Shown here: in pieces, positions 47,061 through 59,900 of the stretch | Layout: each line of letters begins with the position of its first letter | Numbering within the stretch: position 1 is the first letter of the stretch | Source of the DNA: Sabellastarte sp. h YS-2021 | Lineage: Eukaryota > Annelida > Polychaeta > Sabellida > Sabellidae | DNA: 64,000 nucleotides | Assembly: GCA_964017235.1 (NCBI GenBank) | Contig: OZ024930.1 | Coordinates: 155,992,221 to 156,056,220 of the forward strand | Direction: 5' to 3' | Position numbers and translations under genes: made by a program | The notes under the pieces: model-generated | The model's database searches: none | The model's input: the letters and a program-made list of their open reading frames with translations, nothing else | Told to the model about the DNA's origin: nothing

Positions 47061-47590
47061 ACTTTTTTAATTCCCTATGGTAGCCCGCGTTGGGCCAATG
47101 CATGGTTGGCTCAGTAATGTTAGCGTCTAACGTTTATACTGCCCTGATCTGTGTGAAGTGGCTGGTTTACCTTGGACTGTGTATTAATCCCATTGCTGGG
47201 CTTTATTACTGTGGTTCCCCTTGGGAAATGAGAATGGGAGATAAAAAGTTGAAAAACTATCCAGATACATAATTTATCACGTCTCAGACCTGTTTAATTT
47301 ATGCTATTAATGGCTTCTATCCTACAGGAAAAAAACTTAAAAAATAAACATTTTTCAAGTACTGTAATGTTATTTTCTATGTAAAGTCAAATATACATTA
47401 TAGACATTATTTAATATGATGTAAAATTAGATAAGCCCAGGCTGTAACTAATATGCATGGAAGTACTGAACTTCGTAAACATAAAAGAAAACTTCATAAA
47501 CATAAAAAGTAATGAGTTTTGTCGATATAGAATACATAAATTTAACAAACTTATTGCAACTGTGGTTTTATCCAATGGCTATACTTAAAG

Positions 47591-47986
47591 TCATAAAAAC
47601 AACTTCAAAAGCACCAGAATTCCACAATATATAACCGTTGGAACAAATTCTTGATATTGCAGAGCATTTGCTTTGTTTGTAGCTGTTTTGTCATTCTGTT
47701 GACAAGCCATTTTCTTTTTGTAGCATTCATCAAACTCTTCATAATCCACATACTCAATTGAACACAGGTAGATTGACTTGCACTCACAGCTACATTTTCT
47801 CTCCTCTTCTCCTTCCACTCGAGTGTGTACTGTGTTAAGGTCAAAGAAAGTGTCAAATTTCCCACTGTTTGGCTTCTTTATTTCTTGCAGTAACCTGTGT
47901 AATTCCCCAGCACTGATGTTGTGGAGGTCATAGGTTTCTCTAAAGCTATACAAGAAGTTCCATTCAGCTTTCAGCAAGGAGTTGGC
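47591..47986 (-). CDS. SMPDL3: SMPDL3 copy A exon 7 (C-terminus)
   Basis: Acceptor TTCTAG; 131 codons and a stop. ANSLLKAEWNFLYSFRETYD aligns with copy B. The exon is less conserved than exons 3 and 4 and has a 2-codon longer acidic loop (RVEGEEERK). Hydrophobic tail. Confidence 0.92.
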   Translation of the reverse strand, partial: ANSLLKAEWNFLYSFRETYDLHNISAGELHRLLQEIKKPNSGKFDTFFDLNTVHTRVEGEEERKCSCECKSIYLCSIEYVDYEEFDECYKKKMACQQNDKTATNKANALQYQEFVPTVIYCGILVLLKLFL

Positions 47987-50900
47987 CTAGAAGTCAAAAT
48001 TGTTGAAGGATTTAACAATGTAATATCAAACTTATACTGTGACAGTAAATACATTCACAATTTCGTTTATTGAAAATACACAGCCCTCCCCAATTTACCA
48101 GCATTTTATTTACCTGCTGGTAAATCTGTGTACTTCTTAAGAATATATTTGTAGTGTATCTGTGTACTTTTTAAGGATATATTTATAGTCTACTTAGTGA
48201 CATCATTCTTTGTAAACAATGTAACAGAAGTAAAGGGACTTGACTCATGTATGAATATGCTTGATTTTATTTCATTCATTCTTTAGCATACCTCATATAT
48301 GTTAAATCAAGCAATGAGAAAAATTTGTTATCGTCAATAAAGTCAATGTGGATTTAAAACTTATCTCTTATCAGGATATGTGATGAATAACTGAAATTAT
48401 AGTTGTTGGATTTTCAAGAATGTGTGTTTTGCGTTATGTTCCTTATAAATACACTGAGCAATATATTGATTTCTTTGCCAATTCGCTACAAATGTCACAA
48501 ACCTTGTTGAGAACTTACTATTTGTTAGTCCACTCACTAAACACTACAAGAGCATACTGGTTTCCACCCACTTTCAAACCCACTCTAATGACTAATATTG
48601 ATTAGGCATCTCCACCATTAGATAAACAATTCGTATGCATGAGATAGCATGTGAATTAACATTTCTGGCACTGGTGGCAGAAACACATAAAATCTATATG
48701 TTTGTGATTGTATAAAGTAACTGTGTATATCTAATAATATTTTTCATGTTGTTAAGACAGAAATATGGTCCCATTCAACCAATTACAAATATTCTTACCC
48801 AAATTGTCTTCTTTCCAACCCATTCATATATTTGTTACATAGATTAAAGTTGCCTGCTATCTTGCTGTAAGTCAAAGTTTTGCATCCAGTTCAACAACAA
48901 CGAAGGTTATATTGGGACAGGCTCTTAGCATTTTTCAACAGAAGTGACAGCCTTGTGATTACATACCAAATTTACTAAGCCCTAGGCCAACAATGACCTC
49001 TGTACACAAACAAAATGATAAAATCTTCTTCAAAAGCTTGATTAAAATTTCCTTTTGAAAAATGTGTTTGACATACAAACCATTTTTAAATCTAAATAAT
49101 ACTGTTGAACATCTATGAGTTCGTAAGTAGTTTTATCAAATGTGTAGCGCCTGAGTGCAGGATTATGAGGGCGTCCAATTCTGTCACCGACACGAGCTTT
49201 CCATGGAGTTACAGATGCGGGGATGAACATAGCAGAAACTGCCTCTCCTGTTGATAGATAGAAGACACTTTTCACAATACTTGAAACTAGGGGCCCCTAT
49301 TCACAAAACATTTTCACATTAAAGGTTTCCTTCTTCAAAAAAAGATTGTTAAGAATAATTCTAGCTATGGCACTGTTTAATTGTTTGCATATTCATCAGC
49401 TTAAAAATAGTTTTAAGTAAGCAATTGATACTTTTTTAAATTTTAAGTGTAGACACGTTTCCTATGAAGCAATAGTTAATATTTCATTATAAACTACCTT
49501 TTATAAGATGTAAAAACAAAGGAAATGCTTTATAAATGCAGTAAATGGTTGGAATAAAACAAGAATCTTTGTGAATATGGTTCTAGATGTTTTAGGTATA
49601 AGTATTTCATTACTCTACAATACAAGCTTCAATATAGCTCTTTTTAACATATAGTGTATACATGCTAACAGAGGCCTACATGCAGCCCAAAGTGAGTTAC
49701 TTTTCGGATTCCAATATCTCATTGCAGTCACCATTATAGCTAAGACTATTTGAAATGTTAAAAGTATTTGTAGTGGAACACCAAACATGCTAGTTTTAAG
49801 GAAAGAAAGCTCGTATGTTACTCATATTTTAGTTATGCAACAGTGTGTAACTATTTATTTGGGATAATTTAACTTTGTAGGGATGTCACAGCATCAATTT
49901 TTTTTTTTAATTTTAAAATTGCAGTGTTTGTGTCGACACAGTTTAAATGTGTTTTGATGGTCACAAACAATAATGTCAAGACAAGTCCCAAGGTATCAAA
50001 TAATTCATTTAAATAAACTGTTTAAAAAATTCTAACCATACTTTCACGGAAATAAAACTTTGTGATTACCCATTTTATTGTAGAAGATCTTGAATGTATC
50101 CTGGTGTACATGAGCTGAGAACATCCCTAAGATGATATCTGCATAAGAGGAAAAAATGTCAAGGAGCCTGGCATTCTGTGCTGTTGCTAATGGGCCGTAG
50201 CTTCCACCCAGACCATAGACTTTACCAAGAGGTACATGGTAAAACATGTATACCTAGTAAACATAAAGTACATACACACATGTACAAATATATGGTATCT
50301 ATATGCAATAGCCACAAAATTCATATATCATCTTATATATCAGTGATACCAGCTCATGGAGCTCTAGGGTGTTCCCCCAAAACTTAACCTATCACAACTC
50401 ATCGGACGGATTCCCCCTCTTTAGCTTATAATATTGAAGTGTGCGTATATACTTCTTTCTTTGATTCTGCAAATCAGAAGATTCACAGGATTGAATCCTT
50501 TTTGATACATAGTTTATCCTCATGTATGAGGCTTTAAGATTCCACCTCACTTAAGTCCAGGGGCCTAGACGTAATAATGTAAATATGTAAAGCCTGAGTA
50601 AATGTCATTCAGTGAGGGTGATATTGTTCCCATATTTTCAGCTAAATATCTCTGTGCGTCAAACTTCAAGGGTTCATTTTTTTCCAGGTGAGATACATTA
50701 GTTACACGTACCAAAAATAAAGAAATTTTACAAGCTACTGGGTACAAAACACATAATATAATATTTATGAAGACGTAAGTGACAGGATACAGAGAGCATG
50801 TCATGATCTGCTATTTTGAATACAATTATTTTCAGTGGGTCAGTTTTCAACCCCCTTAACTAATATAGATTGCCCAAATGTATATTATACCAAGTAACAC

Positions 50901-53900
50901 TACTGCTAAATTCTTCAGCCAATATCAAAAGTCAGTAATTATGTTCTGTATAATATACCATGTGTTAAGATCATCTTATCAAATAACAGTCAGGCTGAAA
51001 TGTGAATTATATTAAGAAACACAACATTAAAATTATTTTCATATTCTTACCATTTTTCCACCGATATGAAAAACCAAAGATTTTTAAATTATACAAGTTA
51101 GCTGAATTTATAGTCAGTGAGTGCATGAAAAATGATACTACATGTTAGAGAATATGTGTGGAATTTAAAAATTGCATTTATTTACAGCTAACAGATTCAG
51201 TGATTATGAGTATTCACTAACTTGCATATTTAAATTCAATCACCACAACATTTACGTATGCATACATGAGACATTACTGTACATAATCAAGAACTATACC
51301 TGCACTGCTATATGATCTCTATCATTTTTATTTTATGTGTCTTTGAATATGCTATCACTGGTTTAAACATTGCAGATTCATAATGAGATTAGATTGCCAT
51401 CACTTTGTCTGTAGATATTGGCACATGGTAAAATAAACATACTTTGTACACATTAAATCTCACAGATTATGTATATATATATATCAAGATAAACCATGTA
51501 AGCTTAATGATCCATGGTTATTCAGCAGCCTTGTGGACTAACTCTATTGGTTAACATCTGTTTATTATGATATTAAGCACTGTAATATCTTGTCACCCTG
51601 ACCACAGAATGAAGCCACACGTATGGTGTGAAATAAATAACCCTGATAATTATGTTTTGTTTACAATGTAGCCATTATTTTACCATCCTTTTGTAGAAAG
51701 GTTTCTTGATAACTTTCCCAAGTAGTGTCAACAAAAATTGTTAGAATTTAATTAGGGATATGGTGTAAGTAATACTTTCTGTTTGTCCCCTCAGTAAGAC
51801 AGAGGATGTACCCAGAGCTCAGCCAAAGTGTCTGTACAATAATTTAAAGATTGATAGTATCGATTTGATACCTTTATTATTAAATAGCAGAGTCACCAAG
51901 TAAAGGAGAGTGAATAAAATTTAAACAACTTCTTTCATGTTTGCATGAGGACCTCAATGGCCTTTCGAAATAATCACTGTACTAGCATTCTATGCCTCTG
52001 TGGTAGACAATTCAAATGTGTAAAAATACTGAAGATCTGTAGTAAATTTAACCTTGCTGTTAATAGGGATGTGAAATAACAAACTTCAACTTTTATCCCT
52101 TAATAAGTCAGATATTTTTGAGGTGTTTTTACTGTGGTCAAAATATACTGTTCGCTCAGAACCTGTCTTGTTTACTTTACCTTTTCTCCATTATATCTGG
52201 ATTTATTCATGACGCTCTCTAGCCAAGCAAATTGTCCTCCAGGATCCTCTTGTCCTTGTGTAACTTTATTATACTTTAGGTAGAGATTGGTGTTCAGTAT
52301 AACAGCTCTGACTTTAGGACTCTCACTTAGGGTACTGGTAAAATATGCTCCTGTAGAAATAATTATATTGATAAATATCCATAGTATTCAATAGAATTAC
52401 ATGTAACAGTTACATTAAATGTTTAATGTTTAAATATGGCAGGTCAGCCAAAATGACAGTTGTTTCCGATGTTTTGCTAATGCAAGTGATGAGGCTGAGT
52501 CAGAAAAAGTGAAATGTTTCATCTGTGTGAGTGATGTTGACCGAATGTAAATGATTGTATTTTACCAAAGTAAGTGATGACGCTAGTCAGTGTAACTGTT
52601 ACAGCTCCCAGGAAGTTGAAGACAATGAAAAAGGCAACTGGGATTATAATATATATATTCTAAAACTACATTGTCATTGCAGAAGCACATATCAATTATT
52701 GTTTTGTTATATGTATATGTATAAGTGTTATAGCTAACTGGCAACTCCACCCAAGAACCCAAAAGGCTGCAAATGTCAGCCAGGAATCGGGAAAGGTCAA
52801 ATCCAAGGTCTTAATTACAGGTCGGACCTAAAGGTCAAACAAGGTCAAACCAAGGAAGCAAGCAGACACAGAATGGATTGAAGGGTGGAGTAAACAGTAA
52901 TTAAATAACCAGTGTGTTAGGTAATCAGTAATGAACTGTAGTTCATTGTAACCCTTCACTGAGTTTATATATTTAGTAAACATATACATATATATACCTC
53001 TGTAGTGAGTGAATGAAATGTACAGAAAACACCCAAGGGCCCAGTAGAATTAGTGATGAAGAACTCGTCGAAAAGCAAGGGCAACAGGGGAAGTAGAAGA
53101 AACAGCTGATGAAAGATATGACCAAATGGCATCTGACTTCCAGGTGCCATGGCTTCTAATGTGTTCAATTGGAACACCTTGATGGAACGCCCAAGAGGCG
53201 CCAGCCCTTCTGAAGTCATGGAAGGTGATGGAAGAAGGAAGAGCTAGAGCTTTGGAGATATCTTTTAAATGTTTTCTAGCTGTAGAGTCAGTTAATGGGG
53301 AAGAGTGTGTTGGTCTAGGAAGAAGAAAAAGGGGGGAATCTTCATGTGCTGGGTATAGGTGGAACATTAATTTTAAAGCTTTGATTGGGCACAAGGAAGA
53401 AGCTCCTAAATCTGGAATAGCTATTGTAGCAAAGTTCTTCCTATCTTGGATAGTCTTGGACCATTTTATTAGAATCAAAGCACCGTCTTGTGAGAAAATG
53501 ACATCACCTCTGGCTAGGTGCCTAGTATTGTCAAAAGTGTTAATTGAATGAGGGAGTACATTGGAAAGCCTTAGGAAGGAGAAGAAAAGTAACAAGTACA
53601 GTGTTTTAAAAATAATTGGAAATTGGAAGAAATCACACTGTTGGATAACTTGTTCCAACACATGGATATCCAAGAGGTTGACTCGTTTTGGGGTAAATGG
53701 GGCTTGTAGCTGTGTGGCTTTAACGTATAATGCCAGTCTCTGGTCTCTGAAAGGAGAGGTATCTAAGCCATGTAATATATGCAATGATCTAAGGGCTGCT
53801 AAATAATTTTGCATGTGAGCCGAGGTGATGGTATTTTGGTGAAGATATTCTAGAAAAGATAACAGAATTTCAACAGTTACCTTGAGAGGCAGCCCAGCCA

Positions 53901-56900
53901 CCACCTGGAAAGCCAGGAAGTCAGTCCAAAGCCTATGATACTGTCTTAATGTGGAAGGACGAAAGCCATGTTGAAGTTTGGCTGCAGCTGAGGTGGCCAG
54001 CTGGGCTGTTGCTCCAGGCAAGCTGAAAGAATAATAATATTAGATGGTATGATTAAGTAATGTCAAATCTAAGTGAGTGGGAACCCATTGAAAATTTGGC
54101 AAAATGGCATTTAGACGTGCCAAGTCAGTATTAGAAAAGGTCCACCTAGACAACAAGTCTGCGAGAACATTTTGTTTTCCAGGGATGTGAACTACAATAA
54201 GGTCTATATTGTAAAGGGCACAAATAAGCCATATATTTCGAGCACATGTAGCTAGCGTTTGATCCCTAGCCTTTCCAGCTTGTAATACTTCGACCACCGC
54301 CATATTGTCACAATAAATTTTTATTCTATGATTGGCCCAATGGCTAGCCCATATTTTAAGGGCAACAACTACATTCAAAATTTCTAAGTGGACAATTGTA
54401 TAGTTTCCATGTTTTACAGGAAGAGAAAGTGCATAGACCATATCCTTGAAAGCACCACCTAGGCCTGTAAGGGATGCATCTAAGTGGACCTCAAAGTGAC
54501 AATACTTATTATTATAGAATGTCACACCATTGTAGTGAACCAAAAAGGAATTGAACCAATTAAGATCTTTTTTGAATTCAGCAGTAAGTAAAATTTTGGA
54601 ATTAGTATGGTTGTCTCTAAGCAGTTGGAGCATACGATTAAGAAAATACCTTGCAGATTTAACACATTTTGTAATATAAAGAAGAGATCCTAAAAGTGAC
54701 TGTAGATCTTTCTTACTACAGTATGTTCTGTCATTCCAGTCTCTACATGTGGCATTTATTTGTGAGAGTTTATCTGGTGGCATAGATACAGTTTTGTTGA
54801 CGGAATCAATGAGAATACCGAGGCATACGACGGAAGTTGCGGGCAGTACTAACTTTTTGGTGCTAATATCTAGACCTAACTGTTGAAGTAAGGTGGTTAG
54901 GAACTGGAAAGAGTTCTGAATTTCAGATGGAAGGCCTATATAGATTAAATCGTCTATATAATTAAAGAATGTATGGAAGCCATGGGAAGCCATAATGTGA
55001 TGAATGGCATCTGTGCAACGCTGGAAGATTTGTGATCCGTGACGAAATCCGAACGGAATTGATCGATCTATATAATATTTTTGATTAAATTTGATGCCTA
55101 AAAGGTCTATGTCTGCAGGATCAACTTTTATCTGCCTGAAGGCCCTGCTGATATCCACTTTGTAAATTTGTGCAGAAGGACCAAGTTTTCGCAAGCAATC
55201 CGTTATAAGATCTATAGAAGGATAACGTAAATCGTAAGTTGTTTGTAAATAAGAATCTTTAAGTACACCATCATTGACAGAAGCACCATGTGGCCAACTA
55301 AGATCCATTATGGTCCGTTTGGTAGATGAATTTTGTTTATCTCTTACCATAAGTGGTGATACATGCAATGAAATAGGTTTATTGTGAAATGGGCCAAGTA
55401 TGGCTTTAAATTTCAATTCTTCTGTCAAATATTCCTGTACAGATTCAGAAGATGTAAGGGCTGAAGTATGGTTATTTTCGTTAGATAACAGATTAAAAGA
55501 TCTGTCAAAATCAAGAAGGAAGCCATATTGCAACAAATCGCATATTTGTGCATCCCAGTAACCTTGCAAATGGCTTCTCCATGCATTGATATTAAGACCT
55601 GATTGAACAGGAATACGACATTTGAGAAAGTTGGGTAATCCGGATTGTCTGATTAGTTTGTGAGCTTTTATCAGATCCGGGATAGTATCCCAATAAATTG
55701 GATCCCCAGTATAGATCTTGAGCGGTGAAGTGGGCAGGAAGCCAAAAGTTGACTGGTGTACCTCAGATGAAGACTTTATGTTTTGTGAAGGCATAACATT
55801 ATTATCATCACAATGTGCTATATTAGGCACAGAATTAAGATATTGAGGTTTTAATTTGGTACTAATTCCTACATTTGGAATAATTGTGTGGCTATCTAAA
55901 CTTGTGGATGTAACCTGAGAAGCCATATTTGGACGAAAGCCCATTGTGACAGTTGTATTGTCGCAACCCTCAGTGAAAAACCCAGTTTCGTTTTTATTGC
56001 CCTCCAAAGTTTGAAAATTTGCTTGAATAGCCAATTGTGGCTTAGATGAACTGTCAGATAGACTTTGACGTTGTTTTTTAATGTTGTGATTATTTTTCAA
56101 CTTGACAGTGCTCTGACTATTCTGTAGCTTAAGTTTCAGAGGAGTTGCATTCAAGTTAATATCAGCTTTTAGCTGTGTGGTATTGCAGCAATGCGACAGG
56201 TCTTCTGTCGGTTCAGTGACTGGGGAACCTTGAAGTGGTTCGAATCTGTTTTTGAGTGTTAAAACATTCACATTGATAGCCTTGTGTGGTTGTTTATTTG
56301 CTGTGGTCACACTGCCACCATGTGCCTTTACACATGCCATGTCAGTTGGTGTCACGGCAGATTTTTTGCCATCATTTTGAATTTTTGACAAGTTTTTTAT
56401 AGCACCTGTATAGCAAGTTCTCGCTTTATTTACGTTTTGAAGTTGAGTTGGATTCATTTTAGGTGTATGAACCTGGGAATCACGTTTGTGGCTCGAAACC
56501 TGTTGCACTGTGTTATTTGAAGGGAACTTGAGATTTTTTGATAAAACTTGTGCATAGGACATTTGTTTGGTAACCTTTTAAAATGCATTTGCATATGTAA
56601 TCCATTGAGTGGTCAATGTTTTAGAAGCTTGCAATTCTTGTTTTGCAAAAGGCACATGGCTACTGTAAACATAACGGTTGCGAAATTTTTGGATGGGATC
56701 AGAAAAAGTCCCACCCACCTTCATTCGTTTTTTGAAACCCGTTTTGACTTGTTTCTGCAATCATGCTCTGCATGTGGAAACAGTTTGGAATTTTGTTGGA
56801 AGCAGTAAGAACATACATGACGATAAGTGACACCTTTAGTTTCGTGGGTTCTGGTGTGAACGCATGTCCCTTGGTTAAAATACGTGCAGTTGAGTACTTT

Positions 56901-59900
56901 GGAATTTTTTGATCTTTTTTGAGAATTTTTTGAATCAACAGGGGAAGTGACATGTCTCTGAGCATTTGCTCGTCTAATTCTGTCCAGCTTATCTGTTTCC
57001 AAGTAACTCTTAACTTCGCCCTGTTTCATTCTGCATAATAATACAGCATGGCTGGCCATTGCTGCATCCCAAGAGAAGTCATGGGCGTCGTCCATCAATG
57101 AAATCAAGTAATCTAACATATGATCTTTAATTTTTTGGTCCCTTTCTTCTCTTAGAATGCGGCAATAGCCAGCAACCCATTGTACAGTAGTCAACTGGTC
57201 GTATTGGATTCTTTCTTTACTCGAACCCGAGAGCACGAATTCATGGGGCCACTTCACACGGTTCGGGACTACAACTTCTACAGGTCCGCCCCTTAAAGAT
57301 TTTATTTTTGTACCTGTAGCATCTGCAGAAGCTTCTTGCTTCTGAAGTAAGTGATCTTGTCTAATTGCATGTAGATCTGGCAAGGTTGTGTTGGTGGTTT
57401 GTGGTGGTGGCAGTGTGACCGGGGTATTAACCTGCGAACTAACTTTCTGTTTTTATTTTTTTATTTTTTTTGGATCCGAAGTTTTCTTGGAATTTGTACT
57501 CTCAATGGCATTCAAACGGTCATTTATTGCAGACAGTTGTGATAAGATTTGCACGTTTATTTGCTGTTGAAGTGCAGAATCAATGCCAGTCGCAGAAGTA
57601 CTGACGGAAGTACTTGAAGTACTCGGCATGGTATGTGTTTGTTTATTTGTGCTGTGATCCGAATCAGAATCGTCAGCGACAGCACTACAATTTAATTCAG
57701 ATTCTGCCGAATCAGAATCTGAATCATGTTGATTTTGATGCAATAAATTCTGAACGAATTGGGAATCATTTTGCATCTGTATAGAAGCCGGTACATGTAC
57801 AGTATCTTTGGTAGAACGCAGGTTATACTGTTTCGTTTCTGCTTCAGCCATTTGTTACAACATATATATATACAAGTAAAATAACATAAAACCACTTGAA
57901 ATATGGTGCAAATTCCAAAAGTGCTTGATAAAATTTTCTTGGTGCTGTGTTGCCAGTGCCTTTCAACTTCAAAATGGCAGATGATTAGGGGTTGAAACAG
58001 GGAGGCCAGGTGAGGACCAATCACATTGGACCACATGTGGTGTGTACCAAAATAATTTAAGGTAGGACCAACTTCCCCAGAACTGAACTGCCCCACACCT
58101 GCATGTGGCCCCGAAATATTTGACCAATATAAGTAATAACGCTGGGATATGTATGTGATGATCTGTAACATGTGTATATGAAGACATCGAGTCAACAAAA
58201 CCAATACTGTCTACAAAGTAGTACATTGAAATTAATGGGCTCTTGAAACCTGCAAATAGAACTCACCCAACATTTAATATGTTCCACAGACGTTCATACT
58301 TTCTTGCTTCACTTTAATTTGTCAAACATCTAAATTCAGTGGAACTTGGGGTTATACTGTATAACTGTGTCTTTAAATTGGACATCAAATCAATTATGCT
58401 CCGTTTAGTAATTTAAGTTAAGCACTAAATTGTTACATTGCTGGTGGATAAACAAGCACTAGCTTTGTTCTTCTGCATTACATGATATTACAGTTGATTT
58501 AAAATTACTTCTTTATGTCTAAAAACAGCAAGAACAACATAATTTCAATATATCGCTGTTTATCAATATGTATTGACATAAACTCAAGTTTTACATTTAC
58601 TCTTCGTAGAAAAAGGCAACTGGCTTTTTTAGGGGCAATTGTAAATTCAAAAAATGGCACCGTAAATTGACGCCAGTTTAATCTGCATATGTGTACCAAA
58701 GGGGTGTCAAATTACTGCATAAAGCAGCACATTTGTATATTTCTATGTTCAAGCCTTCAGAGGCAAAGCATATTGTCCAATTAGTAGCATACATAGATAT
58801 ATAGACATGTATTCAGAAGGAGTCCATATTAGAACACTGATACCTTTTAAAGACATTCTGATGAGGCATGCTTTATCCTGATTGACTTTTTAAATTTTGA
58901 GTATGACATAATAAATAGTGAGCATGATATAACTGGTACTCACCAAATCATCTGGTACTCACAAAATCTTCCTATGAGCTCAAGAAGTTCTCACAAGAAA
59001 CTAAGTTGGTATTACAATCTCGAGAAATATATGCTAAAATCAAAGTCGCAGTGTCCAAATTCAGGTACAATGAGGTTCTCTTTAAAAATATAAAAGAAAA
59101 AGTAAGAACAATATAATAATTAGTGGTCATGAGATGATATCGTGTTTACAAGATTCTCTGCTGAAACTAACCTTGTCTGAAGGTATCTTGTGTATCCGCA
59201 GTATCCAGCCAGTCACTCCACATATCCGCTAAACCATTATACAGTGTATTATTCTCCCCAGGCAGTTGGTGTTTTGGGAAGTAGTCATGGTTACCTATCA
59301 CTGGCACCACCAGTGTGTCAGGAAACTCCTTCACTATAATATCAGTGATGTTCTGTGTTATTTCCAAAACCATTTCTGTGTTTAGCAGACTCAGGTTTTT
59401 TGCATGGGCAGCATTGTCTCTGAAAAAAGTTAAAGTTATGGTGATATGTCCTTTCCAGCAGATTAAGTTATATCAGGACAGACACTCAGTTAATCCCATA
59501 TCCTACCGTGAACTGTGTTGGAACCCACGACCAAGGAGAAAAGAGAGAAATGATGAAATGCTGAATTGGTCAACCACCCTTTATAAACCACTGAGACCTT
59601 GAGTAAAAAGAAATTGGTTAATGTCTTTGGAGTGTATGATACCACTGATATTATCTACTAGAAATTTTGCATCACTGTCAGTACACATTGTTCAGGTTAT
59701 ATCACCATATGCAGATTTAAAAGATGAAAAAAAAACTGGGCATACTAACTTTTTCAAGATTTTTTTTCTGAACATAAATAGGGCCCAGGAATTTTATCAC
59801 TTAAGCTCATTGCAGAGATTCAGACATAGAACTTCTCAAGTTGGAAATTAGTTCCCATTACACTGTATAATCAGTGATGACTGTGAGCTCATCAAAGTAC

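Larger units (their letters stand above)
53050..57851 (-). mobile_element. Ngaro/DIRS-like tyrosine-recombinase retrotransposon (coding core)
   Basis: Minus-strand order: Gag-like ORF (57851-56721, one internal stop), RT-RNase H ORF (56562-54040), tyrosine recombinase ORF (54021-53050). This order, with a recombinase instead of an integrase, defines the DIRS order. No methyltransferase domain is visible between RNase H and recombinase, which favours Ngaro-like over classical DIRS. Terminal split or inverted repeats were not recognised, so the outer boundaries are unknown (limits given are coding limits). It lies in intron 3 of gene copy A, in the same orientation as the host gene. Confidence 0.88.

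Noticed and set aside
53225-53806. Plus-strand open frames opposite the recombinase
   Set aside because: Shadows of the tyrosine recombinase coding strand.
57969-58226. Open frames of 85 and 170 codons upstream of Gag
   Set aside because: Overlapping frames in probable element leader; no domain and no conservation evidence.
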